A stretch of DNA of 64,000 nt from Hyperoplus lanceolatus. Lineage: Eukaryota; Chordata; Actinopteri; Uranoscopiformes; Ammodytidae. This document shows, piece after piece, positions 12,891 to 26,735 of this stretch (position 1 is its first letter; every line of letters begins with the position of its first letter). Position numbers and translations under genes: made by a program. The stretch spans positions 29,817,001 through 29,881,000 of the forward strand of contig CM049395.1 in the NCBI GenBank assembly GCA_026929865.2, given 5' to 3'. The notes under the pieces were generated by a model. That model was not told the origin of the DNA and searched no databases. It worked only from the letters and a program-made list of their open reading frames with translations.

Positions 12891-14848
12891 CAAATCCACT
12901 GGGAATCAGGACTTTTGAGCAGCGATAAGTTAAAAAGTGTCTTGACATGATCAATGCACACTGATCGTAATATCTTTTGAATTTCCTCAAAATAATTTTG
13001 CGGAGGTCCAACCTCAGACAGTAGCCTCCAGCTAGGACTGTGTTCACAGAACATGGGAGGGCATTGTGGTAAAACTATTCAGGGCACCAGATTCAGAAAG
13101 TGAATTCAGGTAATTTTTGATGGATGGTAGTCATTGGAGAAATCCCCATGTCTAATATTTGACAAGCAAGCACATCATGAGAGAACACAAGGCAGATGTA
13201 CAATTCCAGATCTGAGTTATAGCTCCTTTCCATTGGCAATAAAACACCACTTGTGACTTGTGACTGGACTCTTAATGGCTAAAAGTAAAAACAGTAGTAG
13301 TTAAAGTAGACAAGTCTACAGCCATAGCACCAATCACAGCCATAGCTTCAGCTGTAGCCATAGCTTTAGCCCTTAATGCTATTTCAGCACCCATCCGCAG
13401 ACAAGGCAGAGCTAGCCACAGCTTTGACTACTGCCAGAGCTCATGTTTATTGTGAATTATAGATCAGAGTTGGTTCAAAGCTTTTTCGGGAAGAAAAGAA
13501 CAAATAGTTTTCATAAAACATTCTCCCCATGACACAATTGGGTGTCCTTTACGATACCACTGGACACAAGTGAAAAAAGATTTCTTCTTTAGAGGAAATC
13601 AAAAACATCTCACTGCCCCCATCAGCAGTGTCTATACAAAGCTCAATGCAGTTTGTCAAAACAATTGCACCCAATTCTTTTTTTCCCTTGAACCTTTCTT
13701 AGCAAAAGGCTGACTCATCTTGACCATAATGCAACTGAAAAAAAATAACCTTGAACTCCCGTTTTGGTGCACCGCATCACAAAGAGTCCAATCACTCCAC
13801 AAAGCGGCCCCCATGCCCCCACCGGCGCTTCTCCTCCAAACACCAGAAGGCTCAGACCCAAGCCATCCTGACCCTTTAATAACAGGCTTCAGCTCCTAAA
13901 GCTCCTCATTACAGACAGATGAGAGTCTGGATGATGATGATGCTGCTGGCAGCCGCACTCTAAAATCCAGCTTTCATCCCTCTGATATGACGGCCTGGGA
14001 ACACAAACAAGGGAAAGATACACCACCAGCAGTTCATGGGATTGTATGTGTTAATATGAGTGACTCCAACTCCACTCTCTGTGAAGGAGACTAAACACCA
14101 CCTGTTGTAGAGACTGGGGTATTACATTGAGTGGTCTGTTTTTTTTTGAAAAAGGAATACACCCTCTTGACTTTCACACTTTACACCCATTCATGCACAC
14201 AAGTAAACAGACCAGGGAAATGAGGAGGAGATAGATGTAGGAGCTGTGTGGTGTGAGGCTGTCCATGACAAAAAGCTTCCTTGGTCGTCAATCAAAACTG
14301 TGTTCCTACATTGCACTGCAAGACACATCCATACCAAGTGACCAGAACATTTCCAACACATTTGTCAAGCTACAGGAAAAGATGCAGACCTTGTCTGTGT
14401 TTTTTTAGGACTACAACATCTGAACATCTACAGTATTCACGTGTTAAGATCATGGTGAAAAGGACTGGGGAAAATGAATTAATCAGTCTTAAAGTCGCTC
14501 CTTTGTACAGCTGAACATGTTTTCATTCGACCCAACAAGTCATTCAGTCAAGATGAGTCGTAAAAAATATTTTGCCATTTTATAGAGGTATGCATTTGTT
14601 TGTAGTGATTTAACCCATGGTTAGGTTAGTTGCACATGATGGGAATTAACTGGTCACTATTCGGATGCACTGTTGTTGCTATGGTTACCTGTAGTTAAAT
14701 ATAAATTCAAAAGTGTTGACTGGAGCTATAGCCTATCTGAGGTGCGCCTAAAAAAGCCTGGCCGGTAGACAAAATAACCAAAATGCCTATCTAAGGTAAT
14801 CGCTTGTTGCAGCTGTTTTATTCATCAAAAGAAAAATATGAATACACA
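12891..14848. other. Intergenic, nothing recognised
   Basis: Only an imperfect run of AGCCATAGC-like words (13319-13375) stands out. Confidence 0.4.
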
Positions 14849-14898
<50 letters not shown>

Positions 14899-15105
14899 TA
14901 TTAGGTCACTTTGGGGGACTTTACATAATACTTACATTAATTTCCTGGAGACTTACCCTAACTCTCACCAAACCAGTATACCTAAACCTAACCCCTCCGT
15001 AACCCCCTTTGTCCAAAAAATCTGAATTTGACCAATTGGGGACATGGCTTCTGTCCCCAATGGAACAAGCTGTCCCCAATCAACTTGTCTAAGGCCGTGT
15101 GTGTG
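14849..15105. repeat. (AC)n with attached fish dispersed repeat
   Basis: A pure AC tract (14850-14896) is followed by TGTATTAGGTCACTTTGGGG and CTGGAGACTTACCCTAACTC, a pairing seen often beside CA tracts in fish genomes. The class is uncertain. Confidence 0.5.
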
Positions 15106-15594
15106 CCTGAAAGTAAATAAAGTCAGAAATAAACACCCACACACACAGTATGTCAGAGCCGAAGGCTGCTATTTAATGACAATGTCATCAGGGTCAGCAG
15201 GCAGTTCACCTTAAGGCTTTGACAGAGGACTCCAGCTGACTGCCTGACCTTCATACTCCGGAGACACAAACACACACACACACACACTCACACATCATCT
15301 ACACGGATGTGGATGTTGAAAATTACCATTCTGGCAAGTGTTGACTTTAATTAAACATGATGATGCTTAACCACAAACACGGCAGAGCCAATTATAGGAA
15401 ATGCTGGAATATTAGCGCCAATGACATTTTATTAAAGTCCAATCATGCACTAGCTAAAGCAAGAAAAAGCATGTATGTGTGTTGTATGTACTGTATTTGT
15501 ACATTTTGTACCGTGCCCCTACTTTCGTATATGCAAAGGCTCTTATCACCCACGTTACTTAGCTATTATAGAATTTGTCTGTTTGGATTTTTTC

Positions 15595-15598
<4 letters not shown>

Positions 15599-15665
<67 letters not shown>
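15599..15665. repeat. (GT)n microsatellite
   Basis: Pure GT run. Confidence 0.95.
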
Positions 15666-15666
<1 letters not shown>

Positions 15667-17506
15667 TCAGCTTGCTCTGACACCGGCAGCTGCACTAGCG
15701 CCCTGCGGTAAACAACATAACTCTATATAAGGAGATCTAATCAGCAGATTGCCTCACAATAGGAAATGTGACCTTCAATGTGTGATAATCCAGATTAATC
15801 TAATCATGTGATGGTGCCCATTCCAACCAGCCGCAGCAACCATCCAGAGAAAGGTAAAACAAAAAAATGTATTGACCCAGAGGTTGTTGTTGCAGCTTTT
15901 GTTGCGTTGACTGTTTTGTTGCCTTCTGTAGAAAAACATTAACTTTCTTTTCTTCACTGGACACTCTCCTATAGTACCCACCATGGGAGGAAACAGATCG
16001 ATGCTGTGTTGGGCCAAACTTTATTGTCTGTCTACTATGTAGGCCAGCAAACGCCACCCTCTGGCTTTGCTGAATCATATGAGAGTCCCCCAAGAATTAT
16101 GTTTGTTCTAGCCCAAAATGACACTTAAATTTGCAAACATTTCTTGTTATTTTGTGATACATTTAACATTTAAAACTGTATTAAACAATACATTAATATT
16201 AGAAACAGGTCAGGCCTGTGACGAACCAAGACCACATATCACAACCCTGTTGGTCATTCAACTCCAGATGCATAAGTTGCTTTGTGTCAATTAGAATTGT
16301 TACAGAAAGGATTTTGAAAATACAAACATAATTGATCATGCCCAAACGTCTTGTTAACTTATAAGGTGGAAATAACTGCATTTAAAAGTCTTTGATATTA
16401 GATAAATACAAACAAGGTGACAGAATGTATTCCACTCTCACCAACTGAAGTGCTCAGTGCTGCCACATGTGGCCGAAATATAAATAACAGCAATGCTACC
16501 CTGAAAAGAAATGTGTCCAAAGTTGACTGTATTTTGTGATACTTTCCACCATATTGTGTTTTCTGACCTCACAACTTCCCAAAATGATTTATCATAATCC
16601 AGAAAGATTTTCATTTCCATAACCACCCATAGAAAATCTAAGCAGCTGTAATGTTATACAGGAGACGCTCATCCAAGACTGTGACACACATTTCCACGTT
16701 AAATAATTTGCTCCAGTGCTGTGATATATTAGTATATTAAAGGTGTTGGATGGATTCCTCTGTTGTAAATATAAACAAATGTCTCAATTTGTATGACTGC
16801 ATTATATGATTAAGATAAGTAATATTGCTTCAGATTTAGGAGATGATAACCCCACAAAAATTACCCAAGAGAAATATATCATGGCCCGAAAAAGGAATTT
16901 ATTTCTCATCACTATAAAGGCTCCACTGCCAGCGACTTCCTACAGACATTGCACAAGATGAGGTTGTGATGTGGTTATGGTTTCATGTGAATTGAAATGT
17001 ATCACCTCATCCTGTTTTATTATGGCTAAATATAGATGCAATGGGCTGCAGGTTGTGTTTGTGTTTGTGTGTGTGTGGTCTCCCAGGTTACCCCTGCATC
17101 CATCACTGTGGCAGCACCAGACAAACCAATCTCCTCCCTGTCTCTTCTCATTCCATCGCCATCGTCAAACCAGCATTCGAATCAGCAGGCCAGCTTTCAT
17201 GAAGACACGTATAGGGGATGGGGGAATCATCTCGCAGGGAGATGGACTCACTGAGGTTTACTCTGTTTCCATATGACCTGAAGCTTCCATAGACAGGTGT
17301 ATAGGGGAACTACTTAGAGTTCCAGCGATGTAACCAATATCAGCTATAGTGCTTAATTCTGAGGAATTACAAGATCACTGTCGGTGCATCTACATGAGGT
17401 TAGCCTTCTGTGATCGCACATGGATTGTACTCCTTCTGCTGTACGTCCATGTGTATTTATATATATAAAAAATATGCAGCGTATCTTTAAGAAAAGGTGT
17501 TAAACA
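15666..17506. other. Intergenic, nothing recognised
   Basis: No supported gene or element. Confidence 0.4.
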
Positions 17507-18134
17507 GGGCGACCGTGGCTCAGTTGGTAGAGCTGGTAGGCCAATGATCCAAGGGTTGGCAGTTCGATCCCCCCCGGCTACCTGTGTCATGGTTGTTGTG
17601 TCCTTGGGCAAGACACTTCACCCACCTTGCCTGGTGTGAATGTGTGTGACTGCTGTATGTTTGAGGTGGTGGTCGTAGGGGCCGTTGGCGCGGAATGGCA
17701 GCCACGCTTCCGTCAGTCTGCCCCAGGGCAGCTGTGGCTACTATCGTAGTTTACCACTACCGGTATGACTGTGTGTGAATGAATGGAACCTGGAACCCTT
17801 GGGGGGAGGGGGTGGGTAGAATTGCTCTGGTGTGAGGGTCGAGGTTGATCCCCTCTCCCCGCAATTAAGTGTCCCTGGGAAGAAAAATTGCCCCATAGTT
17901 AGCTTAGTTAGCTTACACCCTAGTGCTAAGCCTACCCTATGTGGTAGTGTTATGGTGTATGAATGTGTGTGTGACTGGGTGAATGTGTACAAAAAACAAT
18001 GTAAAGCGCTTTGAGTCTGTGATAAATGGAGATATAGCGCTATACAAGTCCATTTACCATTTTTACCATTTACCTACCCTGTAAGCGCTTTGAGTCCTTA
18101 GGGAATAAAGCGCTATATAAATCCTATCCATTAT
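17507..18134 (+). mobile_element. tRNA-derived SINE with two tandem 3' tails
   Basis: The head has pol III box A (TGGCTCAGTTGG) and box B (GCAGTTCGATCCC). The body has GTGTCCTTGGGCAAGACACT, a motif of fish SINEs. The 3' end has GTAAAGCGCTTTGAGT...AGCGCTATACAAGTCC (from 18001), and then a second similar tail (GTAAGCGCTTTGAGT... to 18134). The tails resemble L2-type LINE 3' ends that such SINEs borrow for mobilisation. Confidence 0.75.
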
Positions 18135-21100
18135 TAAACCACATTAAGAGCGCAATGAATTCTGAGACATCTGCATTCCAGATTATCTGGTGAAAGTTCA
18201 CATTTTAAAACAAACTGAGGTTGAAGTAATTTGTTTGTAAAGGATAGATAAAACATATTCAGACATGTTTCTCTGTTTGTCCTCGCATGTGGACGCACAC
18301 TTAAAACGTGATACACTTAAAACGCAGCTATTCCACTTATATACAGGTGAACAATGTGTTGTGGTGAGAAACACTGGATATTTGCAAAACTAAAACTAAG
18401 CCTTTAAGTCCAAGAGGGATGCTGCCATAATATAAGTAGCCCTTATGTGACTGCCTGGGCTGTCAGAATATTTAGCCAGCTTCTCCAGGGAGTCAGCACT
18501 CAACACAAAAACCATTCCTCACTGTTTCTGCTGCTTTACGCAGAAGACAGTCAGGACCAGCCATGAGAGGGAGACTGGAGTGGTGTAAGCAAGACATAAG
18601 ATGAATACGGTAAACACATAACATTAGCTGTCTGTAAACACTGTGCAAAACCAGTCACACTTTCAAATAAGAAGGCGTCAAAGGTCCTCATCCAGGGGTC
18701 AAACAAATAACTGAAATTCACATCGTACAACAGAAACCACCTTTGAGCAGAGACATATACAATCACCTTGTGCTTGGTGGTAACAAATGTGGACCTTGTG
18801 TTGAGGTTGTTTTTTTTGTTATGAAAAAAATTAGGTATGTTTTTGTGTGCAAAGAGAAAAACCGTGACCTTAAAGAACACTGTGGATGCCTATTTGACTC
18901 AAACAGATTCATATGTGGGTTTTCTCTTTGAGGTCTAAAGGTGTGTCTTTGTGCACGAAACAATGTATTCTACTGACACAAACTGTGTGAAATTGAAGGG
19001 CTACATCTTTAAACTCGAGTGACATTAATCTGTTTTTAATGTCACAGAAGAAAATATGTTCCTACGTAAACCATCCGGCCTTAACATCTTATTTACGTAT
19101 TCCAGTGACTCTTAACTGCCGTCACATATTGATTTACTGATCCAGGAGCAGCGTTTCAGACACAAAAGAGCCTGAGGAAGAATCCGTTGCATTATCCATG
19201 TGGGCAGATTGATACTAACACAGATCCGTCAAGGCCTTTCCCCGCTCGCCAAGGACGCACGTGGAGTTGCTGCAAAACTAAATGTCAGGCTTTTGAAGTT
19301 CTGTGTGATTTTGATCTGGTATTCAGCACACGGCGGCTTCACAGCGCTGTGGTTTAGAGGGCCAGGGAATCTGTCCGGAGTCATGCCACTGTGGCACAGT
19401 TCAAATTAAAGCCACTCTTCCTTATGTGCCAACCCCTGCTCCCCCCTGACATTCTGCAATTATGTGTCTTTATTAAATGTCCCTGTCGAGAGTCCAGGAG
19501 GGGTGGGCTTGAATCCGTTGTCAGCATTAGCTTGTGGCTTCAGTTTATGACCCCTGATCTATTTCCAGTCCCAGGAGACGGACGGCCTTTAAACAAGAAG
19601 CGGGGACACCTTTTATTGGTGTCAAAGGAAAAGGACAAGGGTTTGTGTTGGACACAAACAACAAGGAAACATTTTTCTGTTTGCTCATGTAGATCTATAT
19701 TGGGGCTGGGAGATGTGACAGAACTAAAGTTTAGCACGATAGTGGGCATCATATATACACCTATACTAAATCAGGTGCAAATACAACATAATATCAGAAA
19801 AAGTAGAATATACTATAATAAATATTCTTAAACATACAGTATATGTGCATGTGTGTTTTTAAAATGAAAGATCTGTACAGTTTGTGTTTAGGTAAAAGCC
19901 AATAGCATGGCTTTAGATTTTCAAATGGTAAATGCACATAGATAAGGTAGACAATGATAACTTGGTACCTTTATCAGGCATTTGCCTGAACTGAGCTTGT
20001 GCAGCATGTTGAGATGCAGTATACTCTATCATGTCACACACAAACACACACACACACACACAGTTATTCCCCTTCTCAACACTTAGTGGAGGTTAACTGC
20101 GAGAAAATTCAAGAGCACATTAACCAGCAGCTGCAGCGAGCAGCACACATCTACATACAAAACAACGCAGGTAGAAAATTTGATTCTATTTCCAAAAGCT
20201 AATGGGACGTTCAGCCACTCCAGATATCAGCCGAAAATAACTTCCACTGAGATTACCCTTCAAATGATTAGTTTATAAACCACAGCGGGGTCACGTATTG
20301 AGCATGAATGAACAAGTATGATATGCCGTTCCATTAAGTCAGCAGCACACAAGAGAGAATGTGATGGGGGTTCAGGGTATACACCTGACAGAGTGTTTAC
20401 AGTTGCCTGTTGTGAATCCTGCAGACACTGAAACAGAACAGAGAGACAACAGTTTAAACTTCCTGGCTGACACATGTATGTCTTTAAATGGAGTCATAAG
20501 AGTGCAAGCATTACAGCAAACTGCCTGCACGAGCCTTTTTATGCCCACAATAGACAACTTTGGAAATAAAAGTTAAAGAGGCAAGGAGGCAAAACAAAAG
20601 GATGCAAGTCAAGCAATAAGTAATTGTATCTCTTTGCATATTAACAAGAAAATTAACTTACATTTTAAAAAGTGTTGTGACATATGTGTGCCTGTCCATT
20701 TTAGTCTGTCTTAGGGGGCATTCAACTTTGCAAAATATGTGGTGTCTCTTAGAGGGACTTAACTAAGATGTATCTGCTAAATTAATATAATGGTTTTCTG
20801 TTTAAAGTTTATGCATATTGAAATGTAAGAAAAAACAAATTTCTTTAGTTTTTAAGATGTGTTTCTGCACATAGCTCCTAAAATCCTCCATGAGAATGTG
20901 TGTGTTACTGAATTTGATAAGTGAGACATGATCACATGCCCTCGATGATAATTCTCACAGCAGGTATTCACAGACACTGTGGGGTGCACATGTAGGCATG
21001 TTGCAGTAATAACCCACTTAAAGAATGACATGGATTGCATTGGGTTTGAGGGCAGCTGTCATCCCTCTTAGGATATGTGTGATTTATTAGGCGTATTAGG

Positions 21101-23636
21101 CTGGAGCAGTGAGCCACTGGCAATACTGTAAAAAAAAAATAAGAAAAATCACATGCAATGGGAATCACATACCAACCTGAAATACAGCTGTGCCAGGTCA
21201 GAGATTACAAACCTGACAAGAGGCCAGCGCAATGAAAGATTGTCCAAATAAATCAGAAATCTCCCCTTTCTCACCTTCACAGGAAATACTTTTTGCTTAT
21301 CTCTGCCACCTGAAGGTGTGAGGAAAACATTTTATTTATTTTTTTACGGAGGAGGAACATTTCACTTTTTACTCATGTATCCTCAGATGGCCTCAGCAGC
21401 TCCATCTCTGACAGAGACAAGAGAGAGAAGAGACAGAGAAGGAGAAAAAGTGCTCATGAAATAATTTGCCTCTCCCTGTCCCTCCATGTCATACCAGGTC
21501 CTGATGCTGTCACTCAAAGTGGGTGTAGGTGCCACTGAAAAACCACTGAGATAATTATCCTGCTGCCTGGGCAGGGCCATAGGCGAGAGACACTGCACAC
21601 CTCGTTTTAACGTTTTAACCTTTCACATTTTGAGAAATAAGTCTAAAGAATGGATGTCAGGAGGAATCACAGAGGACCAGTGTGGGAAACCACAAAGAAT
21701 GAGATGGCTTAAGCTCAATGACAGTTGCTCACTGTCTCCCCCCTAAGGGATGGTTAATTTACCATGTGCTCATTCCTTGTGTGTTGCTATTGATTTGCCT
21801 GTCAGGGTTAACGATAGCCTAAACTTTGATAACATCAACAACAGGCAGAGTGGGGGGAATAAAACACTGCTTATATGTTGTAGTCCCCCTTTTTTACACA
21901 TCATTTGTAACCCCACAAACTAAATAACTTAGTTAAAGATGTGACTCTTTGGCTTTGGACATCTGTATTACTACTGAGCCTGTTTGCTGGCACCACATGT
22001 ACCAAAAAGCAGGAAAAGAGGCACTAATTAAAGAGCAATGTCCACATACTTGAATCCAAATATTAGGCAGGAGTCAAAACCAGGTTGGCAATCAAAGAGA
22101 AGGAAAGATGAAAGCCCAGAAAAAGGCTCACTGGGGCTCCCAAAAGGCTGCAAAACTCAACGTAGATTGGACTGCATTTGACACTTTTTATTCCAAAGGC
22201 TCAGACCCAAAGTCTGAACAATTTTGAAGTGGGAAGTGGGGATTGAACTGAGAAATTGAACTAAGGTTGAATATTCTCCGAATGTTTGACCCTAGTTTAT
22301 CTCTCACTTTGGGCCACTTCAGTCCAGGCATCAGGCAGGTGACTAACTGGAACTGGGCTGTTATAAACACTACTGGAGTAATCAGCAGGAATGGGGAGCA
22401 AGTACGTGCAAGTCAGGACATGGAAATGGCAGGAACAGGGTTATGAGAGGATGGAAGGAGTGGCTGGGTCTGCAATAAGGAGATGGACAGTATAAATGAA
22501 TGAATGAATGAGAGATCAGGAAGTGTATGTAACAGTTAACAACAGTATTGCATCTATCTAACAATTTTGCTCCTTTTTTTTGAAAAAATGTACAGGTCTG
22601 CCATGCCTATAGTGTAAAATCACTGTTCATGGAGTGGTTAGGCCAACCACGCAACAATAACATTGTACCCACTTTAACAGTGGTATTGCTAGAGCAAAGG
22701 GCACCTTAATGGCTGCAATGGAATTGATGGACACAAAAAAAAGTGTTGAAATAAAGCGGAACTGTTCTTTAAAGCCAACCTTCACCTCTTTACCGCCTCT
22801 TACCTTTCTCTCTTTCTTAAAAGCCCTTAAGAATGCTTCACAACTCTGAAACCATGATTGATGGTTCCCTGCAGATGCACTTTACAGTGTTTTACAGCTT
22901 TTGCCATTTAATCAATTCATGGATAGAATACCCGGGGAGCAAAGTAAATCAACCAATTACATCCAGGCTCCTCACTGATCTATCTCGACTTCACGTTCCT
23001 CTGGAGCAGCAGGAGATTACATACGAGCGTCACACTATTGATGCGCTACGGAAAAAGGGGGTCAAACATTGGGCACTTATATTAAAAATTCATGCGTTTT
23101 GTTTGAAGGGTTCCACTGGGATGTCTGAGCAGCACTGTGAGCAGTCTGAAGGGACCTGCCTCGCCTGAAGGAGAGGTAAAGATTTCTTTAACATGCGGCA
23201 TCAGAGAAACTGCCTTTACACACAGAGAACAGGCTTCTGTAGCACAGCAGTTTATAAATATTATTCATATATGTACGTTTGAGAGAGAGAATACTTTAAA
23301 ACTGAATGAAAGGATATCTGGCCTTGACAGGGTAGAATACAACTAAAACAAACAGTCAATAAACACAACGTGACACGTCATATTACCTTAAGAAAACTTA
23401 CAAAGAGCACCATGGTCACTCACCAACAGTCAGCGAGACCTGAGGTGATTATTTTGCTCCAATGCAATGAAGAGTTACACACAACAGTTTGGCAGTAAGT
23501 TTGACGTTCCCCTTTGTGTTCAAGCTGTGAGCAGTGTCATTTGATATCCAGGATTCAGCTGCCAAATTGAATATTAAAATATATATTATAAAATCCACAG
23601 ACATAAATCATGTCAAGTTTCATGAAATTATATATA
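18135..23636. other. Intergenic; short CA tract, otherwise nothing recognised
   Basis: A small (CA)n lies at 20037-20062. TTGGGGCTGGGAGATGTGAC near 19699 resembles a hAT end but has no partner. Frames of up to 146 codons show no motif. Confidence 0.4.
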
Positions 23637-23638
23637 TA

Positions 23639-24929
23639 GGGGAGAGTGGCCTAAGTTGTGCAACTTTTCACTCAAAGTGACTTTAAAGTAAGGCCTTGAC
23701 AGTAAAGTCTCCAACTCAAATATGTACATATATTTCAGGGTGCTGTGCATCCCTGGCAATAAAAACTTTGGATCTGGAATAAACTGCAGAAGAAATATAG
23801 CTTTCGGAAAAAAAGTTGTCTTGTTGCACAACTTGCCCCCGGTGTGGTGTAAGTTGTGCGGTTGGAGAGAATACCATGGGTTGAATTGTGCCATTGATAT
23901 ATATCTCATAATCTGTAATGCAAGACAAATCCATTAGACAATCACTTATTTAAGGTGTATTTAAAGTAAATAAAGTAAATAGTTGACAAAGATTGAAGGA
24001 CAATTTTCTTAAACAAGGCCTAGCAGATCTAGGTGGTTTTGCCTGCAAAGCTCACAATGACAAAGTCACCATCATCATCTTTCTGGCCATCTGAACTCTC
24101 ATCAGTGGTGTTGTTAAGTGGAATTGAGATGTCACTCTCTTCTGAGCTACTGTAGACAAAAACTTTCTTTTGGTGACCAGCGTATACAGCCATGCCACTG
24201 GCACAACTCTCAGAAATGTACTTTGCACTAGTTGCTCCGTACTTGTGGAACCAACTGCCACCTGGCAAATGTGATTCCCCCTACATTTCTGCCTTTAAAT
24301 CAAGGCTCAAAACCTATATGTACACCCTGGTGTTTCCTCCCCATTAACTATCTTACCTCTGCACTACTATCTGTGTTTATGTGGATGTATGGGCTTTACG
24401 TCTTTTATTTTGGTTATTGTTATTTTACCTTCATTGTTTATCTGCTGAATGCACTATGTACATCACTTTGGACAGTGCAAACTGCCATAAATGTGCTTTT
24501 ATAAATACATTTTACTTACTTACTTATAACTCACCTAGGCCCTATGGCACAAATCACCTCATCCCCAGAATTTTGGATAATAGGCATGATGCAGAAATTT
24601 AGGGCTGACATCGTGCTAACTATATAAACTCAAAGTGTAGAATACCAAAGCACTAAAACATGTGTCAAATGTTTTCAAACGTGTCTATAATTGTTCAGAC
24701 ACAATAATCAAAAAACCTTGATCATGGAAATTTTACTTTGAAAGGCAAAACACAGTTTTTTGAGCTTAAATGTGCTTATATCTTATTCCTTGTGTCTCCC
24801 TTCTTTACAGGATGAGTCAAATGGATGGCTCTTCTTAAATATGTGGTCACATTTCCAATTTCTTCCACGGTTTTCTAGAAACAAGGGGTGGCACAAATTC
24901 CAAAATGCACAACTTAGGCCACTCTCCCC
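23639..24929. mobile_element. TA-flanked DNA element, family A, interrupted by a LINE 3' end
   Basis: Ends GGGGAGAGTGGCCTAAGTTG and the matching inverted copy ...AACTTAGGCCACTCTCCCC are flanked by TA on both sides (23637-23638 and 24930-24931). The superfamily is uncertain: Tc1/mariner-like or another TA-targeting group. An internal palindrome (23824-23860) repeats the end word. No transposase is visible. Confidence 0.75.
24228..24526 (+). mobile_element. 3' end of an L2/CR1-like LINE inserted in the family A element
   Basis: The frame at 24234-24347 encodes 37 residues with LWNQLPPG and AFKSRLKTYM, the C-terminal end typical of L2/CR1-type reverse transcriptases. It is followed by a 3' UTR and an ACTTACTT tail. 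It is a strongly 5'-truncated copy, plus strand. Confidence 0.75.
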
Positions 24930-24978
24930 TACTGTATACAGTATATGAAATGAATCCCATCATATCCTGTGAGAACAC

Positions 24979-25577
24979 TAGCCTGGCTCCGCCCGCCCGC
25001 CTACTTCCGGCCAAATTTCATTTTCCCTTCAGTAGTCAGTCTGGGTGTGCAACGCATTTCCCAGATTCTCCGGAGAATCTACGATCGTCCAATCAGCGAA
25101 CAGAGCGAGTGGCTGAGAACGCTCCAGTTTCAGTTGAATGCTGCGTTCCTTTATACTCGGAAGAAGGAGATTTCCGACTTGGTAGTTCCGAGTTCCGACC
25201 TGTCTGTGTTCCAGTGCATCTGCTCGCGAAAGTATGGACGCCTAAAACCTTTCTCGTCCAAATAACTAAACGTAAGGCTCTAACAAGTTACTGTTGCCAG
25301 GTACCGGTAGATTCATAGACTACAATATGTAGTGAAGTCGGAAATTTCCGAGTTCCCTGTCCAACTGGAAGGCACCATCAAAAGCCGGCTCATGACACAC
25401 GTGTTGACCAAACGAGATGCGATTGGTTGGCTAATCCAGAGTGGCACTGGGCAGATCCAATAGTTTTAAACTTCGACAGACACCCGCCTCCAAGTGAGTT
25501 AACGTTTGCCAATTACAGCACTTCCAGACCTTCTGTACAAATGAAATGAAGTACGATGGTCTGGTTGGACCAGGCTA
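24979..25577. mobile_element. Mutator-like non-autonomous element with 9-bp target duplication
   Basis: Ends TAGCCTGG and CCAGGCTA are inverted and flanked by TGAGAACAC on each side (24970-24978 and 25578-25586). A perfect 9-bp duplication suits Mutator-like elements; the superfamily is inferred from that alone. A second repeat (about 25138-25376, TGCGTTCCTTTATACTCGGA and its inverted counterpart) is nested inside. Confidence 0.65.
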
Positions 25578-25586
25578 TGAGAACAC

Positions 25587-26733
25587 TGCATAAAAACAAT
25601 ATTCTGCAAGACATAGGTAGTTTTTATGCTTTGGGCCCAAGACCAAGAACATTTAAAAAAATGAAAAAGAAAACATTTTATTCAGGGCCATGTGGGGACA
25701 TGCACACTGAGTGAATGGTGATATGTCCTATTAAGAATAATAATAAGGGAGCACACATTTTTATCCCAAAGTACTCAGCAATCCTTTTTCCATTTTTGCG
25801 GTGCACTGTGGACTATTTATAATGAGGCAACCTTGTGATCTCTCAACATAATTACTGAATGAGAGAGCAAGAAAGGCCCTGCTTCTAAAGTACCTTCAAA
25901 AAGCTTTCCCTGGAGGCTGAGGACAGACACGAGGCCTTCGGTGACAATTACCCATCGTTATTTTGATAATTCACTTTCTTAGTACAACATTTGTGTTCAA
26001 TTAGAGATAAAGGACAGTAGGAAGCTATTAAAATCACTTTAAGACATACTAATTTTCTGTTTTTGTTACCAGGAGCTGACTGCTTCCTAGAGATCACCTG
26101 TCAATCAAAATGATTCGAAGGAAGAACCAGATTTCTTCTTAAATTCTTAATTTTTGCTAAGCACCATTACAGTCTGTTTAGCATCATGGATGGCTCCAGG
26201 CTGCAACACAAGATCCCATTATGTCTTCCCTCATGCTTAATATCATGTCCAACAAATCGTCCAAACATTATTTTTTTGCACTGCGCACCATTCTTGTCAC
26301 TACACCTGCTGCCATTACTGGTGGTGGTGTTCTGGTTAGAAATCGCACAGCGCTAAAAACCTGCCAAGCCCATAGCACACAGGCCCCACCCACTCACACC
26401 CAAACCAAAATACCAGACATAAGGAAGGTGAATGTGAAAAAATAGCGTGCTCGTGATTTATCAGCCCATTATTCCACCAACTGCAACAATCTGGGAGGCA
26501 AAATTATTTATAACCCTGTCACACATTCAGCATGGACAGCACAACCTTTACAGCTGCTGTTGATTAAAATCTGCTGTAGTGATGTAGAGAGCGCGGCCTG
26601 GAGGAACCGTCGACAGGCCTTCTGTTTGTACACTCTACATTGTTAATTTGTCAGAGTTTACCAGAGCTCACAGCCCTCCCAACCTGAGCCACAGAAACCC
26701 TGTTGTCCTGGCTGTAGTGCATAATGACAATAG
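25587..26733. other. Intergenic, nothing recognised
   Basis: No coding motif. AT-rich with homeodomain-like TAAT words near 25850-26000. Confidence 0.35.
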
Positions 26734-26735
26734 TA

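Noticed and set aside
17507-17580. Possible functional tRNA gene
   Set aside because: Box A and B are present, but the cloverleaf does not close and SINE body and tail follow.
19391-19831. 146-codon plus-strand frame
   Set aside because: It has no domain motif, splice context or repeat homology, and includes a hAT-like scrap. It is likely chance.
22833-23168. 111-codon plus-strand frame
   Set aside because: It looks protein-like but has no recognised motif and no acceptor/donor pair in a supported gene.
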